Made by a program: the position numbers and the translations under genes | Assembly (NCBI GenBank): GCA_000827325.1 | Contig: KN832885.1 | Location: 372,001-436,000, forward strand | DNA from: Oidiodendron maius Zn | Lineage: Eukaryota; Ascomycota; Leotiomycetes; Myxotrichaceae | DNA length: 64,000 nt | Direction of reading: 5' to 3' | The notes under the pieces: generated by a model | Told to the model about the DNA's origin: nothing | The model's database searches: none | The model's input: only the letters and a program-made list of their open reading frames with translations | Part shown: positions 1 to 11,952 of the stretch, in pieces | How positions within the stretch are numbered: the stretch's first letter is position 1 | How the letters are laid out: each line of letters opens with the position of its first letter

Positions 1-620
1 TGCTCGACCTCCGTTGTGATATCTTCGGCGTGGTGTGAAAGTTGGGCAGAATTGACAGCTGGCGAGTGCGCAGGGGGAACTTGAGGGAAGGAGTTTGTAC
101 GATCTGATTTAGGCATGAGCTTGAAAGGATCGGTATCGGTTCGCTGGATATTCCACTCGTGATCGATTTCATCATCCCCACCCAGGCTGACTTCCTCTGA
201 TACGGTTCGTGCAAACGACATAGAGCTCATATGTTTGTTTGAGCTTGTCGGACCTGTTGATGGGAAGTCGGCTTTCTCTTGTGCAACCGGTTCCTCTGGA
301 AGACCAGTGTGAAATGGATGCTCATCAAATTCAACGCCACCAGGGCTTGCCAGAGACGTTGTCAGCGCATTCCGCAAATTTGGCAACTTTGGGTGCTCAG
401 TATTATCACTTCCTCCTAGCGCCCCATTTTCTCGTAAACTCTCGGTAGGTACGGCGTGAGTTTCCAAGTTTGATGTAGGTGGTGGTGGGATGAGTTTCGC
501 CGGCTCGAAAGGATGTTCTGGCGCAGATATCGGATTCGAGGACGGTGTCGCCTTCTTTGATATTAAGTCCGCCGCAGAATTGGGCATAAAGGCCGGATGC
601 CATGCTGCCTCAGACGGCAT
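1..620 (-). CDS. sec16: COPII coat assembly protein Sec16, N-terminal part (runs off left edge)
   Basis: An open frame starts at the ATG at 620-618 and stays open to base 1, giving about 206 residues without a stop, so the gene continues beyond the window. The N-terminus has a WHPAFMPNSAADL-like start. Later come SFARTVSEEVSLGGDDEID and then HEWNIQRTDTDPFKLM followed by SDRTNSFP. These blocks resemble the conserved N-terminal linear motifs of filamentous-fungal Sec16, recognised from memory. Sec16 is the large peripheral scaffold that organises ER exit sites and recruits COPII subunits; the central conserved domain would lie outside the window. The rest of the visible sequence is Pro/Ser-rich and probably disordered. 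The gene is divergent from the Neo1-type flippase. A second ATG at 603 is out of frame. Family assignment is fairly secure; start choice is moderate. Confidence 0.78.
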   Translation of the reverse strand, partial: MPSEAAWHPAFMPNSAADLISKKATPSSNPISAPEHPFEPAKLIPPPPTSNLETHAVPTESLRENGALGGSDNTEHPKLPNLRNALTTSLASPGGVEFDEHPFHTGLPEEPVAQEKADFPSTGPTSSNKHMSSMSFARTVSEEVSLGGDDEIDHEWNIQRTDTDPFKLMPKSDRTNSFPQVPPAHSPAVNSAQLSHHAEDITTEVE

Positions 621-1350
621 TGTGGCTACTTCGTATCTATGATAATAAGAGAAAGAATACTGATGAAATTGTCAGCACTCTGCACCGTCGCCAGCCATGA
701 CATCCGTCTCGCCGAGATTCTCCCTTTGCACGCCGCAGAATCGCCCACTTACTTATACAAGTTGAATCGCTAAAGAAGACTTCAAAGAACTCTGGTCATG
801 CGAGAGCAGCGGCCATGCTATGCTTCTGCAAGAGACATGTCGGTTTCTCCACAGGTTGGAGGTTGGAAAGGAGACATCTCACATGTTTCTCGGTCATTTC
901 CTTTCGCGACTCGAAAGGCCAGCTTTCGCTACGGTGGCCGAGATAACGCCTCCTGTCCATTCCTGGGGAAGGGGCTACGCAGACTCCGGAGAAGGGAGGT
1001 TGAAAAAGACAAAGCATGGATTAGTATAGAGAATAGCATCTTTATTCACATAAGACTGTGCCTAAAATTCTATATATTTTGTCTGATTTCTTTGCATCCT
1101 CGAGAAAAGTCGATACGCAGTTGCGGCCGCATTTATCTGGCAGAAACTTCAGGCTGCACTTTTTTTATAGAACAATCAGCCAGAAGTGGCTGAGACCGGA
1201 TGCTTCGCAAGGCTACAATCTGAACCACAGATATCTTCTTTTTATCCACGTTAGCCGGAACAGCGACAAATTGACAAACATCTATGTAGCCAGCAATACA
1301 TCAACTCGTGGGCTGCCTTTCACCAATATCGCCCACCGCATCAATGAGGC
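621..1350. promoter_or_regulatory. Shared divergent promoter region sec16 / neo1
   Basis: This 730-base stretch separates two divergent start codons and must hold both promoters and both 5' leaders. Several short open frames cross it, but none resembles a conserved protein. No clear TATA box or palindromic operator stood out. Confidence 0.5.
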
Positions 1351-4300
1351 ATGTCGTCGAAAGACTACCATGAGTTGGACGCCCCCGAATCGCTCCAAGA
1401 CGACTCAGATACGGACCTGGAGCTTGACCTTCAAGAACTCGATCCTGTCACTGGGACAAGCGCAGCTTCCTCGCGGAGAGGCCAGACACAAGGAGAACGA
1501 AGAGGCGGCCTCATACCCTTGAGAAACCTCCGTATGGGTGGCCTGCGCGGCCTGGGGAAACGAAAGGCTGGATACCGTGGGTATGGGGATCTGGGACAGG
1601 ATAGAGATACGCCCACAGAGGACTCGCCGAGCAATCTACATGATGGTGGTGGGTATAGAAATTCAGGAGGCAGCATCCACAGTGCTGGCGCAGAGGATGA
1701 TGCGCCCTTGCTACCAGGTGGCCTGAATTCACGGCGTCCCAGTGTGCACGCCTACGAGAGAGCCAAGAGCTTCGTCCGGCTGCCCAGCTTTCTCTCCCGC
1801 GGGTCCATATCGCAGCCTGCCATTGAGATCACTGAAGAGCAAGAAGAGGAACACGATCCGGCGTCTTCCCGAACCATTTCAGTCGGCTCGACGCAGATTA
1901 CTCGCTTCCCAGCAAATGCGGTCTCGAATGCGAAATATACAGCATTCAGCTTTTTGCCTGTCACCTTGTACAACGAATTTTCGTTCTTCTTCAACATGTA
2001 CTTTCTCCTCGTCGCCCTCTCTCAGGCCATACCTCCACTACGAATCGGATACGTTTCGACCTACATTGTACCATTAGCTTTCGTGCTTGCTATTACTCTG
2101 GGCAAGGAGGCGTTTGATGATATTGGTCGCAGACGAAGAGATGCTGAGGCGAACTCAGAAGGATATACGGTGTTGAGCTTTGATAAAGGCTTGGGAGATG
2201 CGAACTACCACACAAAGAAATCAAAATCCAAGAGATCCACGGCAAAGAAGCCATCACGCGCATATCGCGATAGGTTGACAGCCATTCAGGAAGAGGAGGC
2301 TAACGTTGAAGGCCCAGGCCTAGATGCGCCATCCTCTAATGTTCACGAAGTCATTCGAAAGTCGCGTGATTTGAAGGTTGGGGACGTGTTGAAGTTGAGT
2401 AAAGATCAGCGAGTCCCAGCCGATGTTGTCATCCTGAAGAGCTATCCTCACGAGCATGCCGCCTCGTCAGATGAAGCAACTGATGTGGATGCTGCAGATC
2501 CTTTACTCGTTGATCCTGTTTCAGAGCCTGCAATTGACCAGACTGCTGCAACATCTTCGGATAGCCTTGAATCAACTTCGAAAGACGGAAATACACCTTC
2601 GGCAGATGCTGGTGGCGTTGGAGAAACTTTCATTCGCACAGATCAACTGGACGGTGAGACTGACTGGAAGTTGAGGTTGGGATCCCCCCTTACTCAGGGT
2701 CTTCATGCCGCCGAATTTGTTCGTCTTCGAATAACTGCGGGAAAGCCGGACAAGAAAGTTAACGAATTCCTTGGTACAGTTGAACTGTTACCAAAGGGCA
2801 TGCCGAACTATAGCCCATTCGAGCCGACTGCGGCTCCTTTTGGAGACGGGGAAGGGACAATCTCAAATGGAAATACTGCACCCTTGACTATAGACAATAC
2901 TGCATGGGCCAATACGGTGCTGGCTTCCAATGCTACAACGCTTGCAGTTGTCATATACACCGGACCTGAAACTAGATCTGCACTCTCCACATCCCCATCA
3001 CGGTCTAAAGTTGGGCTTCTTGAGTACGAAATAAATTCTCTTACAAAGATATTATGCGCTTTAACGCTTACGCTATCCATTGTGCTTGTGGCACTGGAGG
3101 GATTTCAACATGTGGAAGGCATTAAGTGGTATGTGAAGATCATGAAGTTCCTGGTCTTGTTCTCCACCATTGTTCCAATCAGTCTTCGAGTCAACCTGGA
3201 CATGGGAAAGAGTGTCTACTCTTGGTTCATCCAGCGGGATTCAGGGATAAAAGGGGCGGTAGTCCGAACCAGTACGATTCCGGAAGAACTCGGTCGTATC
3301 GAATACCTTCTCAGTGATAAGACAGGAACTCTCACCCAGAACGAGATGGAAATGAAGAAGGTACATGTTGGAACTGTTTCGTACGCCAACGAAGCAATGG
3401 ACGAGGTCGCGTCATACATCCGACAAGGATTCTCGGTGGCAGCATCATCAGATCCTAGTCAGCCTTCCGTCCTCATCACACCTTCATCAAGCTCCACCGC
3501 CAGCACATCCACAAGAACTCGCCGTGAGATCGGATCACGCATTCGCGATGTGGTTATGGCACTCGCCCTCTGCCATAACGTTACACCTCAGATCGAAGAG
3601 GAGAATGGGAAGACGATTACCTCGTACCAAGCGTCTTCGCCCGATGAGATTGCGATTGTCAAATGGACTGAAGCCGTTGGCCTGAGACTGATCCAGCGAG
3701 ATCGCAGAGGCATGGTTCTTCAGTCTGTCGATACTGGGCGTCCTTGCGTGCGTGTCCGCATTCTTGAAGTGTTCCCATTCACATCTGATGGAAAGCGCAT
3801 GGGTATAATAGTGCAGTTTTTGGATGGCTCCGAGTCGTCCAATGGCAGCAGCATCGAAGCTGGCGAGATCTGGTTCTATCAAAAGGGCGCCGACACCGTC
3901 ATGACGTCCATCGTGGCTGCGAATGACTGGCTTGATGAAGAAACGGGTAACATGGCCCGCGAGGGTCTGCGGACGCTCGTTGTGGGAAGGAAGAGACTAT
4001 CAGTACAGCAGTACAAAGAGTTTGCATCTGGCTACAAAGATGCGTCGGTTGCTATTAATGGCCGTGATGTTGGCATGGCACGAGTTGTCAGTCAATACTT
4101 GGAACATGATCTGGAGCTTCTTGGGGTTACCGGCGTTGAAGACAGGCTGCAGAAAGACGTCAAGCCATCGCTCGAATTGTTACGGAATGCGGGAATCAAG
4201 ATTTGGATGTTGACAGGAGACAAAGTGGAGACTGCTCGCTGCGTCGCTGTTAGCTCTAAATTAGTTGCCAGAGGCCAGTACATCCATACCATCACAAAGT

Positions 4301-5384
4301 TGAAACGGAAAGACAATGCACAAGACCACCTCGACTTCCTCCGATCCAAAACCGATGCCTGCCTTTTGATCGATGGAGAGTCACTCTCTCTTCTCCTAAC
4401 ACATTTCCGCACAGAATTCATCTCTTTGGCAGTCTTACTTCCGGCAGTAGTGGCTTGCCGTTGCTCTCCTACACAAAAGGCAGATATAGCCAGGCTTATT
4501 CGAGAGCATACTAAGAAGCGGATTTGCTGTATCGGTGATGGCGGAAACGATGTCTCCATGATCCAAGCTGCAGATGTAGGCGTCGGTATCGTCGGTAAAG
4601 AAGGACGACAGGCCTCTCTGGCTGCAGATTTCAGCATCGAGCAGTTCTGCCACCTCACCAAACTCCTCGTCTGGCACGGTCGCAATTCATACAAACGATC
4701 GGCAAAACTCGCACAGTTTGTCATCCACCGTGGCCTAATTATCAGTGTCTGCCAGACGATGTATTCTATCGCCATCAAATTCGAACCGGAAGGCTTGTAC
4801 AAAGACTGGCTCCTCGTGGGATACGCGACAGTGTACACCATGGCCCCTGTTTTCTCCCTCGTCCTCGACAAGGACGTCGACGAGAACCTCGCAAACCTCT
4901 ATCCCGAACTCTACCACGAACTCACAAGCGGGTCTTCTTTGTCGTACAAAACGTTCTTCATCTGGGTCTTCGTATCTATCTATCAGGGCTCCATGATCCA
5001 AGGTCTATCGCAGATTCTCACCGAAGTAGATGGCAAGAAGATGGTTGCCGTATCCTTCACAGTCCTAATCCTGAATGAGCTTTGCATGGTTGCATTCGAA
5101 ATCACGACTTGGCATCCAGTTATGATCATGTCACTTGTCGGGACTCTACTTGTATATGTTGCAAGTGTGCCTTTCTTGGATCTGTACTTTGACCTTGGCT
5201 TTATGCTTACTTTGTATGTCTCCCACTCTCAGCTTGATCATCCTGACACTTTGCTAACGGAACTAGGGGATTTGCATGGAGAGTCGCAGCCATATCAGCG
5301 ATCAGTTTGATACCACCGTACTCGGCGAAGTTGATCCGCAGAGCGATCAAACCTCCGAACTATAGGAAGGTACAGGGTATTTGA
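1351..5384 (+). CDS. neo1: Neo1-type phospholipid-translocating P4-ATPase (flippase)
   Basis: Two exons, 1351-5213 and 5267-5384, give 1326 residues. The intron at 5214-5266 starts GTATGT, has a TGCTAAC branch point and ends CTAG. Splicing replaces a read-through tail with a C-terminus containing FAWRVAA, SLIPPY and KPPNYRKVQGI, typical of this family. Other hallmarks are QLDGETDWKLR, the phosphorylation motif DKTGTLTQN (around residue 656), the hinge GDGGNDVSMI, and PEGLYKDWLLVGYATVYTM, which points to Neo1/ATP9A rather than Drs2 or Dnf. The enzyme couples ATP hydrolysis to moving aminophospholipids to the cytosolic leaflet of Golgi and endosomal membranes; Neo1-class flippases work without a Cdc50 subunit. 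A long Ser/Asp-rich cytosolic N-terminus precedes the first membrane pair. Length fits filamentous-fungal orthologues. Antisense frames inside it are shadows. Confidence 0.95.
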
Positions 5385-5881
5385 TTGCTAGGTGTTATTC
5401 TATAGGCGGGCTTTGTGATTTTGGCTTTGTAGCTCTGTAAGCATAGCGAGTGGTGCAATAGGCGCTTGGATATTCCCAATATGATATCTCGTTCACTTCA
5501 CCGTTCATAATGGGAGCCTCGGGCTACGTATATTTCATCTGCCACCCAAGTCAATTGCAATGTGTACGGCACCTTCAATCAAGCTTGTCCACTTAAACTC
5601 ACTCTCAGCTCTCTTTCATCTTCCTCACTCTTTCTTCGTACTAAGCGGTGAGGCCTTTCAGCTAATTACTCGCCTCCCCCCTAGCGTCTGGAACCAGTAG
5701 TTGAGCGCGTATAGTGGGGATGGGGCATAGTAGGTACTGAAAGTCAGGGTAGTCTCCAGTGAAAGACGATGCATCATATATAATCCACAATACGTAAGTA
5801 GGACAAAGAAGGTATGCTGTCTTAGTTCAGACTTCAAACCAGGTAGACAATACTAATATACTAGAAACTACGAAGCATTCC
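5385..5881. other. Intergenic, convergent 3' ends
   Basis: About 500 bases between the stops of the flippase and the dioxygenase. No open frame or repeat of note; presumably two 3' untranslated regions and terminators. Confidence 0.5.
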
Positions 5882-7217
5882 TTAGTTATTTAGAACAACC
5901 TCTTTGGTCTTATCTGCAATTCCATTAACCGCCCCTTCAGCGGCAAGCCTCTCCTTCCTCTCAGATAAACTTTCACTATTCTCTGGGTCAAAGAAAGGTC
6001 TCTCTCCGTGTACAGCAGTGCGCTTTCCCTCTCTCAAAGTGACGTCGTACCCGCCAGGCGTAGCCTTGTGCACCACTATCCTGTTATCCCAGAATGCTAC
6101 GGCGCCAGGCGTCCATTTCCAGCGAACTGTGAGGTCGTCAGCATTAAGGAGATGCTCTCGGAGGAAGGCGAGGATGTGATGGGATTCTCGGCCGTTTAGC
6201 TCCTCGATACGCTCGATGAAAGTCGGATTGTAATTAAGGGATTTGAGACGTGTCACTGGGTGAGTCCGAAGCTGTTAATTAGGGTTAGTGACTCGCTGGC
6301 AGAAATATATGTGAAAATTTCCAAGCCTAATAATACTAACCAATGGATGAGCTGTAGATATTGGAAAGCGGTGCGGTGCTCCACCACCATTGATTGACGC
6401 AAGATAACTTCGCTATATAGGTTATAAGTATATTTAATTCATTGGTAGATTGGTATATCATTTACTAACATCGGATGAATGTATGGCATGCAGACCTTCA
6501 AAAGTCTTTTGGAATGTTGGACTGAGTTTATCAAACAGAGCAGTTTGGCTGGTAAATATTGTATCGCCACCACTAGACGGTGTCTTAACCATTCGAAGTA
6601 GTGTGTATGAAGGCGGGTTCACTTCATATGAATGATCTCCGTGGTATTCTTGGCCAAAGTATCCATGAGCCCTAATATTTCTAGCGAGAGGTGTTAGTCG
6701 GCGCAGATCTTGAAGAGGAGCAGAAAATCCTACCCGCCGCGCCCAATAATGGTCACATGTTTTGGATCCTGTTGATTTGGGTCTCTATCTTGCTATAAAC
6801 ATGTGAGCATATTAATAGTGAGATACTTGAATTTGATACACTTACAATACCATAATATGCTGCAAGCGCGTGTTGTTCGTCGAGTGTGATGTCTTGATCT
6901 CTAAAGAAGACCACTCCTCTCTATGCGTAGTTAGCAGAATATCCTAATATACTTCACAGTTATGGATTAATCCCTACTTCTGCTACGAGTAATGCCAACT
7001 CATCCTTTTGTTCATCAGTTAGTTTGCTCAGCTGAATCCCCTTCAGCTCTATTCCTATATAGGGGTTGACTTCTTCAACTGCACTCGCCAGCCCAAACAA
7101 GGACGCCTTAGTAGGATCGGCAAAAAAAGCCCGATCACGAGCAGGAGAAAATTCCTTGAGAGGGGGATCAGGGGGTGTATATGCCAGTACAGCTGGTGAT
7201 ATTGCGCTGGCAGCCAT
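5882..7217 (-). CDS. TauD-like alpha-ketoglutarate-dependent dioxygenase
   Basis: Six exons in transcript order: 7217-6978, 6920-6846, 6792-6734, 6680-6470, 6412-6341 and 6271-5882, giving 348 residues. All junctions keep frame and have GT/AG ends. The non-heme iron triad is visible: H-x-D in EYHGDHSYEV (about residues 138 and 140) and the distal histidine in FWDNRIVVHKA (about 287), with the nearby arginine that binds 2-oxoglutarate. Family members oxidise taurine, other sulfonates or related compounds such as phenoxyacetates, so the substrate cannot be read from sequence. Length is normal for fungal members. The second AG in the intron before exon 4 would also keep frame and drop three residues. 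It is divergent from a DUF427 gene. No signal peptide is seen, so it is probably cytosolic. Confidence 0.9.
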
Positions 7218-7768
7218 GGTGAAACCTAGACGCTGTCTTGAGCTTGGTATTGGGTTTTGGTTGGAGATCGAAGGAAGTAGTTCAGTAGTAGTTCAGAGCC
7301 ATTATGCAAAAAAGCTCCCTCAAACATGGAAAGCCAAGCCATATTTAATTCTTGGCCGCTTCTTAAAACTAATGACTGATCAAAGCTCATACTAGCAATC
7401 GATAAGGAGTCGCGGATAGCTACACCAGAACCCCACTCTTGGGAGGGAGTCGGGGAATCAATCTCGCCATGGTCGTGCAATATTACGACTCAGCATCGCA
7501 ATAGGAAAAATGATTATTCCCAGATACGGATAATGGGTGTGCGATTTATAAGCATAGACTGCTGTGCTGGATATGAATGGCTCTGGTTGGCGGGGAAAGG
7601 CTACGGAAGCGTCACAGCTACACGAGGCTGAGATGATTGATCAGCCACTTATAGCAAGGTTGCCACTCTCACTCCACGCAAGCATCGAAAGGCATAAAGG
7701 AAAAGCCGCTCCACATAATACAAGTCAAGAAATACTTCTACACTGTATTCAATCAAAACTATCAGACC
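7218..7768. promoter_or_regulatory. Divergent promoter region dioxygenase / DUF427
   Basis: This 551-base stretch separates two divergent starts. Short open frames here match nothing recognisable. It presumably contains both promoters. Confidence 0.4.
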
Positions 7769-8675
7769 ATGGCTTCTCAAATCTCAGAAGTTGTTTCCGG
7801 GCTTGTCTCAAGCGGCCCGCATCGCTCGGAGGTTGGTCGCAAGCAGCTCACCCTCGCCCTGGGAGGACTGTACATTGCTTCAACCACCCTCACTGCCAAA
7901 CCCCTGCTCGTGTGGGAAACTGAAAAGGGCTACCCGCGGTATTATATTCCCACGGAAACACTACATGACGATATCAAAAAGATCCTGTCCGGAAGCTCCG
8001 GAACGCCGTCATCTATTGTTGGTCTAACCACTGTTGAAACAGTCAAAGGCGCTGTGATCGAGCGTTTAGCTGCAGGATCAAAGGCCACGACCTGGGTACG
8101 ATTCTTAGAAGGGCCACTAAAGGGATTTGTTAGATTCGAGCGAAATGAAATTGGTTGGTCTATCCTCTCTCCTTGCCATTAACTCCTATATTTCGTACTA
8201 AAACTGAGATTATAGATGACTGGTTCGAGGACGGAGCAATCTTCGCCGGGATTAAGAATCCATTCAAACGAATTGATACTACCACAGTCTCACGCCATAT
8301 CATTGTCAAGGTTGACGGTGAGAAAGTTGCAGAGACAAACGCTGCTGTTCTACTCAATGAGACAGGCTTACCGGAAATGTACTATATCCCTGCCACGAGC
8401 ATCCTAAACTGGGGGTCTGTTGAGAAGAGTGATCTGAGAACTGCTTGTCCCTATAAAGGGGAGGCGTGGTAAGTCCAAATTCTGTAGATTCCGTGCATAA
8501 GAGGCTGATGATCTATTTCAAAAGGTATCTGTCATTAACAGTGAAGGGGAAGAAGTATGACAATCTCGTCTGGTATTACCAGTATCCTACCCACGAGAGT
8601 GCTGCAGTGGCGGGGTTGCTCAGCTTTTATAATAAAGCTGGTGTAGATATTCTTGTTGATGGAGTCAAAGTTTAA
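7769..8675 (+). CDS. Tandem DUF427-domain protein
   Basis: Three exons, 7769-8153, 8216-8468 and 8525-8675, give 262 residues; both introns are short GT-AG. Two DUF427 modules lie in series. The first carries KPLLVWETEKGYPRYYIP. The second has IIVKVDGEKVAETNAA, LPEMYYIP, then TACPYKGEAWYLSL and the terminal VDGVKV. Bacterial and fungal DUF427 proteins are widespread but without an agreed activity; the CPYKG and YYIP blocks are the family signature. There is no signal peptide or membrane segment, so it is probably soluble. It is divergent from the TauD-like gene and followed in the same direction by an MFS transporter. Function unknown; the family call is secure. Confidence 0.9.
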
Positions 8676-9436
8676 TTCATCAAAGGTGCCACAATAGAGC
8701 CAATATTTCCGGCTTATTGCCTCATCAGATGAATGAATCTAGCATCCCTCAGTACCTTGTAGAGAAAAGGCCCACCCAGTGCAAAATAACCCGGCCCCCG
8801 CGTCTTCGTGATATGGCCCTTGCTAGACGCAACCACACCCTCCTAGAATAGCAGGTAGAAATCCACACAGATCCCTGACATTCGCGGTCCGTAGAAAGAT
8901 TTCAGTGCAAATATGGTTAATCGCCTTCAGTCATGGCTCTTATTGGAGTACCGACACATTGTAACAGTCTTTCTGCCAGCAATGTCCGCCCTCATGTACT
9001 GTATTGTACAGTGCTGTACAATCGCTTTCGCCAACAGACGTACCCGAGAGAGTCTCAAGAACGCAGCGGCATGCTGCAGCAAGGTCATCTTCACAATTCG
9101 TGCACAAGACCGGATTTATTGTTAAAGAAATAAGCTCAAGTGGCGAGCAGTAATCATTCAATTTACAGAGTTCAACAATGAGGGGTGATATGAAAATGCT
9201 TCTTATCAGCGCCGGGTTGCTATCCTTGACTACGGGAAGCGGAAACATGATACCATTTCAAGATTATAGTCGTCATCACCACAACAGCAAGGGTTGATGT
9301 GACAGCTGTGGAGGAACGGTACAGTTAACCACTACCCGAGAGGAGATAAACAGCTACCACATATAACGTCGATATTTCTTTGAAAGATAAGTAAAGCTCT
9401 ACACCTTATTGCATCCTTCTATCCTCGTCCTGAACT
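8676..9436. other. Intergenic
   Basis: About 760 bases between two same-strand genes. Open frames of up to 102 codons show no family resemblance. It probably holds the 3' end of the DUF427 gene and the transporter promoter. Confidence 0.4.
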
Positions 9437-11249
9437 ATGGCAGCAATATCAGTCCCTTGCGTACCAAATGATTTAGAGGAAAATGAACCATACCGCATCC
9501 AACGCTCTAGCTCCGATAAAAGCGATGTGGTTGGAAGTGAGAAATCCGCCCTCCCGGTGGACGCCAGAGAGGCCGGCAACTCCGACGATACATCCTCAGA
9601 CTCAATTAAAGAAATTTTCGATGTGACAGCAATTTATCCTGTGCTATCCAGAAAGATGGCATTAGTGAATGCCGCTATTGATGAAATGGGCATGTCCAGT
9701 TATCAGTGGAAACTCCTTTGGCTTAACGGATTTGGATATGCTGTTGATTCTGTAAGTTTAGCCTTTGTTAATATGGTATTTCCACGTCATATGACTAACT
9801 CGTGACTGCTAAATTTTCACTACAGCTCCTTATAGTTTGTCAGTCGATTGCAAATCCAGCTGTTCAACAAGAATACGGTCTTCCAAGTGCTCATGTTTCT
9901 GGTATCCCTCTGGCGTCCCAAGTCGGTCTCTTGGTCGGTGCTGGCATATGGGGGTTTTCTGCCGATATTATTGGAAGAAAGCTTGCCTTCAATACCAGTC
10001 TCTTCTCGTGCGCGGTGTTTGTGTTAATTGCTGGTGGAATGCCAAGTTACGTTTCTTTTGCTGCAATGTATGTCCATTGCATCTGTCACATGCTCTTGCT
10101 AATCCATTCTGCTAGTGTTGCAATATACTCTGCAGGTGCAGGAGGAAATTACATCCTAGATGCCACAAACTTCTTGGAGTTTCTTCCGACGAGTCATGCC
10201 TGGCTGGTCACTTTCATGGCAATATGGTGGGCTGTGGGATACACCGTCACAGGACTTCTGGCTTGGGGATTTATGAGCAACTATAGCTGCTCACCCGACG
10301 CCACGCCAAAGACATGTACCCGAGCAGAAAATATGGGCTGGAGATATCTCCACTTTACCTGCGGCGCTCTTGTCCTTGTTATGGCCTTGGCTCGACTCAC
10401 CCTTATCCGGATGGTGCAAACGCCACGATGGCTGATCAGCCAGAATCGTGACGCAGAAGTGATTAAAACTCTCAACGAGATATCTAAAAAGGCCAAGCGG
10501 TCGCATCACTTGACTCTAGACCAACTGCAGGCAGAAGGTGTAGTGCTTCATACTGAAAAATCCGTTTGGTCGGCACTCCGAATCAAAATGCATTTCAAAG
10601 GTCTCTTCCAAAGCCGCAAACTAGCCTGGTCTACCATCGTAATCTTCGCCAACTGGTTTGTTATTGGCATGGTAACTCCTCTATACAACGTTTTCTTGCC
10701 ATTTTATCTAGCATCTCGGGGCGCAGATGTAGGCGACAACTCGAATTATACGACGTGGAGAGACTACGCCATCAACCAAGTGGCCGGACTCTTTGGTCCT
10801 ATTATTGCTGCGCTTCTGGTGGAAAGCAAGTTCTTTGGACGCAGAGGCACCCTGGCAGTAGGTGCACTAATTACAATGGTCCTTCAATTTGGATATACGC
10901 AGATTACGACACCAGCTCAAAATTTAGGTGTGTCCGCTGCGATAACAGCGGCATCGTAAGTAATTTCTCTTTGGACTTCGTTTAGCATGTACTAATATTG
11001 GTCAGTAACATATACTACGGAACCATTTACGCATATACTCCTGAAATTTTGCCGAGTGCACATCGAGCGACAGGCTACGGTCTCTGCGTCGTCCTTAATA
11101 GAGTTGGTGGAATTTTAGGTGTTCTTGTAGGGAGCTACGCAAATGTAGAGACCACAGCTCCCCTGTTCGTTTGCGCTGCCTTATTCGGACTGCTTGTTGT
11201 TCTCAGTCTGCTGTTGCCATTCGAGTCGAGAGGCAAACGAAGCCAGTAA
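9437..11249 (+). CDS. MFS transporter, SV2/sugar-transporter-like
   Basis: Four exons, 9437-9751, 9826-10067, 10116-10955 and 11006-11249, give 546 residues. A hydrophilic N-terminal tail of about 90 residues is followed by about twelve membrane segments. SSYQWKLLWLNGFGYAVDS before helix 1, GFSADIIGRKLAF in the helix 2-3 loop (the MFS signature), and YAYTPEILPSAHRATGYG near helix 11 mark the SV2/SVOP-like branch of fungal MFS proteins. Plasma-membrane uptake of a small organic acid, sugar or vitamin-like compound is likely; the substrate is not readable. A large extracellular loop contains three cysteines (NYSCSP, KTCTRAEN). It follows a TauD-like and a DUF427 gene, which might form a small metabolic group, though this is inference from adjacency only. 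Confidence 0.9.
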
Positions 11250-11952
11250 GACGGATGGGGTATTACCTGCGGCATTCCTCTACCCGCACTATTATTACAA
11301 GAAAATCCCCTGGGCAGGCTATTCGTTATACGTTACTGTCCGTATAGGAGGCTGTGTTCTCTGCAGAGTCAGCTCTATTTCCATTTTCTGTCGATCAAGA
11401 CTAGGCTTTGATGAAGCTATAAGTGTATTCCGGATAATATAGCCACATATGGGATTCCCATACCCTCGAGAATTGCCTTATATTAATAAATGTTAGCCGC
11501 CAAATTTCTAAGCGAGGTGCAATGCAGTGGGTGATATGTGCTCATCATCAAAGTTGGAAATTATATGCGGGCACATCTTTTCCTGCAGATTCTACAACAT
11601 TTATCGTGAGTTTGGGAAGAAATTTATTCGTCATCTCTCCTTTAGTTCTCTAGGGACATTGCAGCCTTTCAATTCCGCCCCCGGAAGCCTTCTGTCTCTG
11701 TCGCCACTGATACGATGTATAAATTCCCTTGCGTTCGACCCCCCCTTGTCCCAAAAGAGGGCGGGATTTAAAACACGGGACGCTTCGCCACGCGCGTTGG
11801 GGGCCAAAACAGCCGAGTTATTGTCAGCTACTATTCCTGTCTTTGATTACTTTCTGACCACCAACAGATCCTCAGGATTTGTTCTTGATGGTTAATTTAA
11901 TTATTCTGAGTGAGAGAGACCCTTCTTAGGAGTCATAGAGGATAGAAAAACC
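11250..11952. other. Intergenic, promoter of the NLR gene
   Basis: About 700 bases with a 122-codon open frame (11527-11895) that matches nothing recognised. No repeat or RNA gene seen. Probably the transporter 3' end and the NLR promoter. Confidence 0.4.

Noticed and set aside
4092-4871. 259-codon minus-strand frame
   Set aside because: It is antisense to the conserved part of the Neo1 flippase, with no family resemblance of its own.
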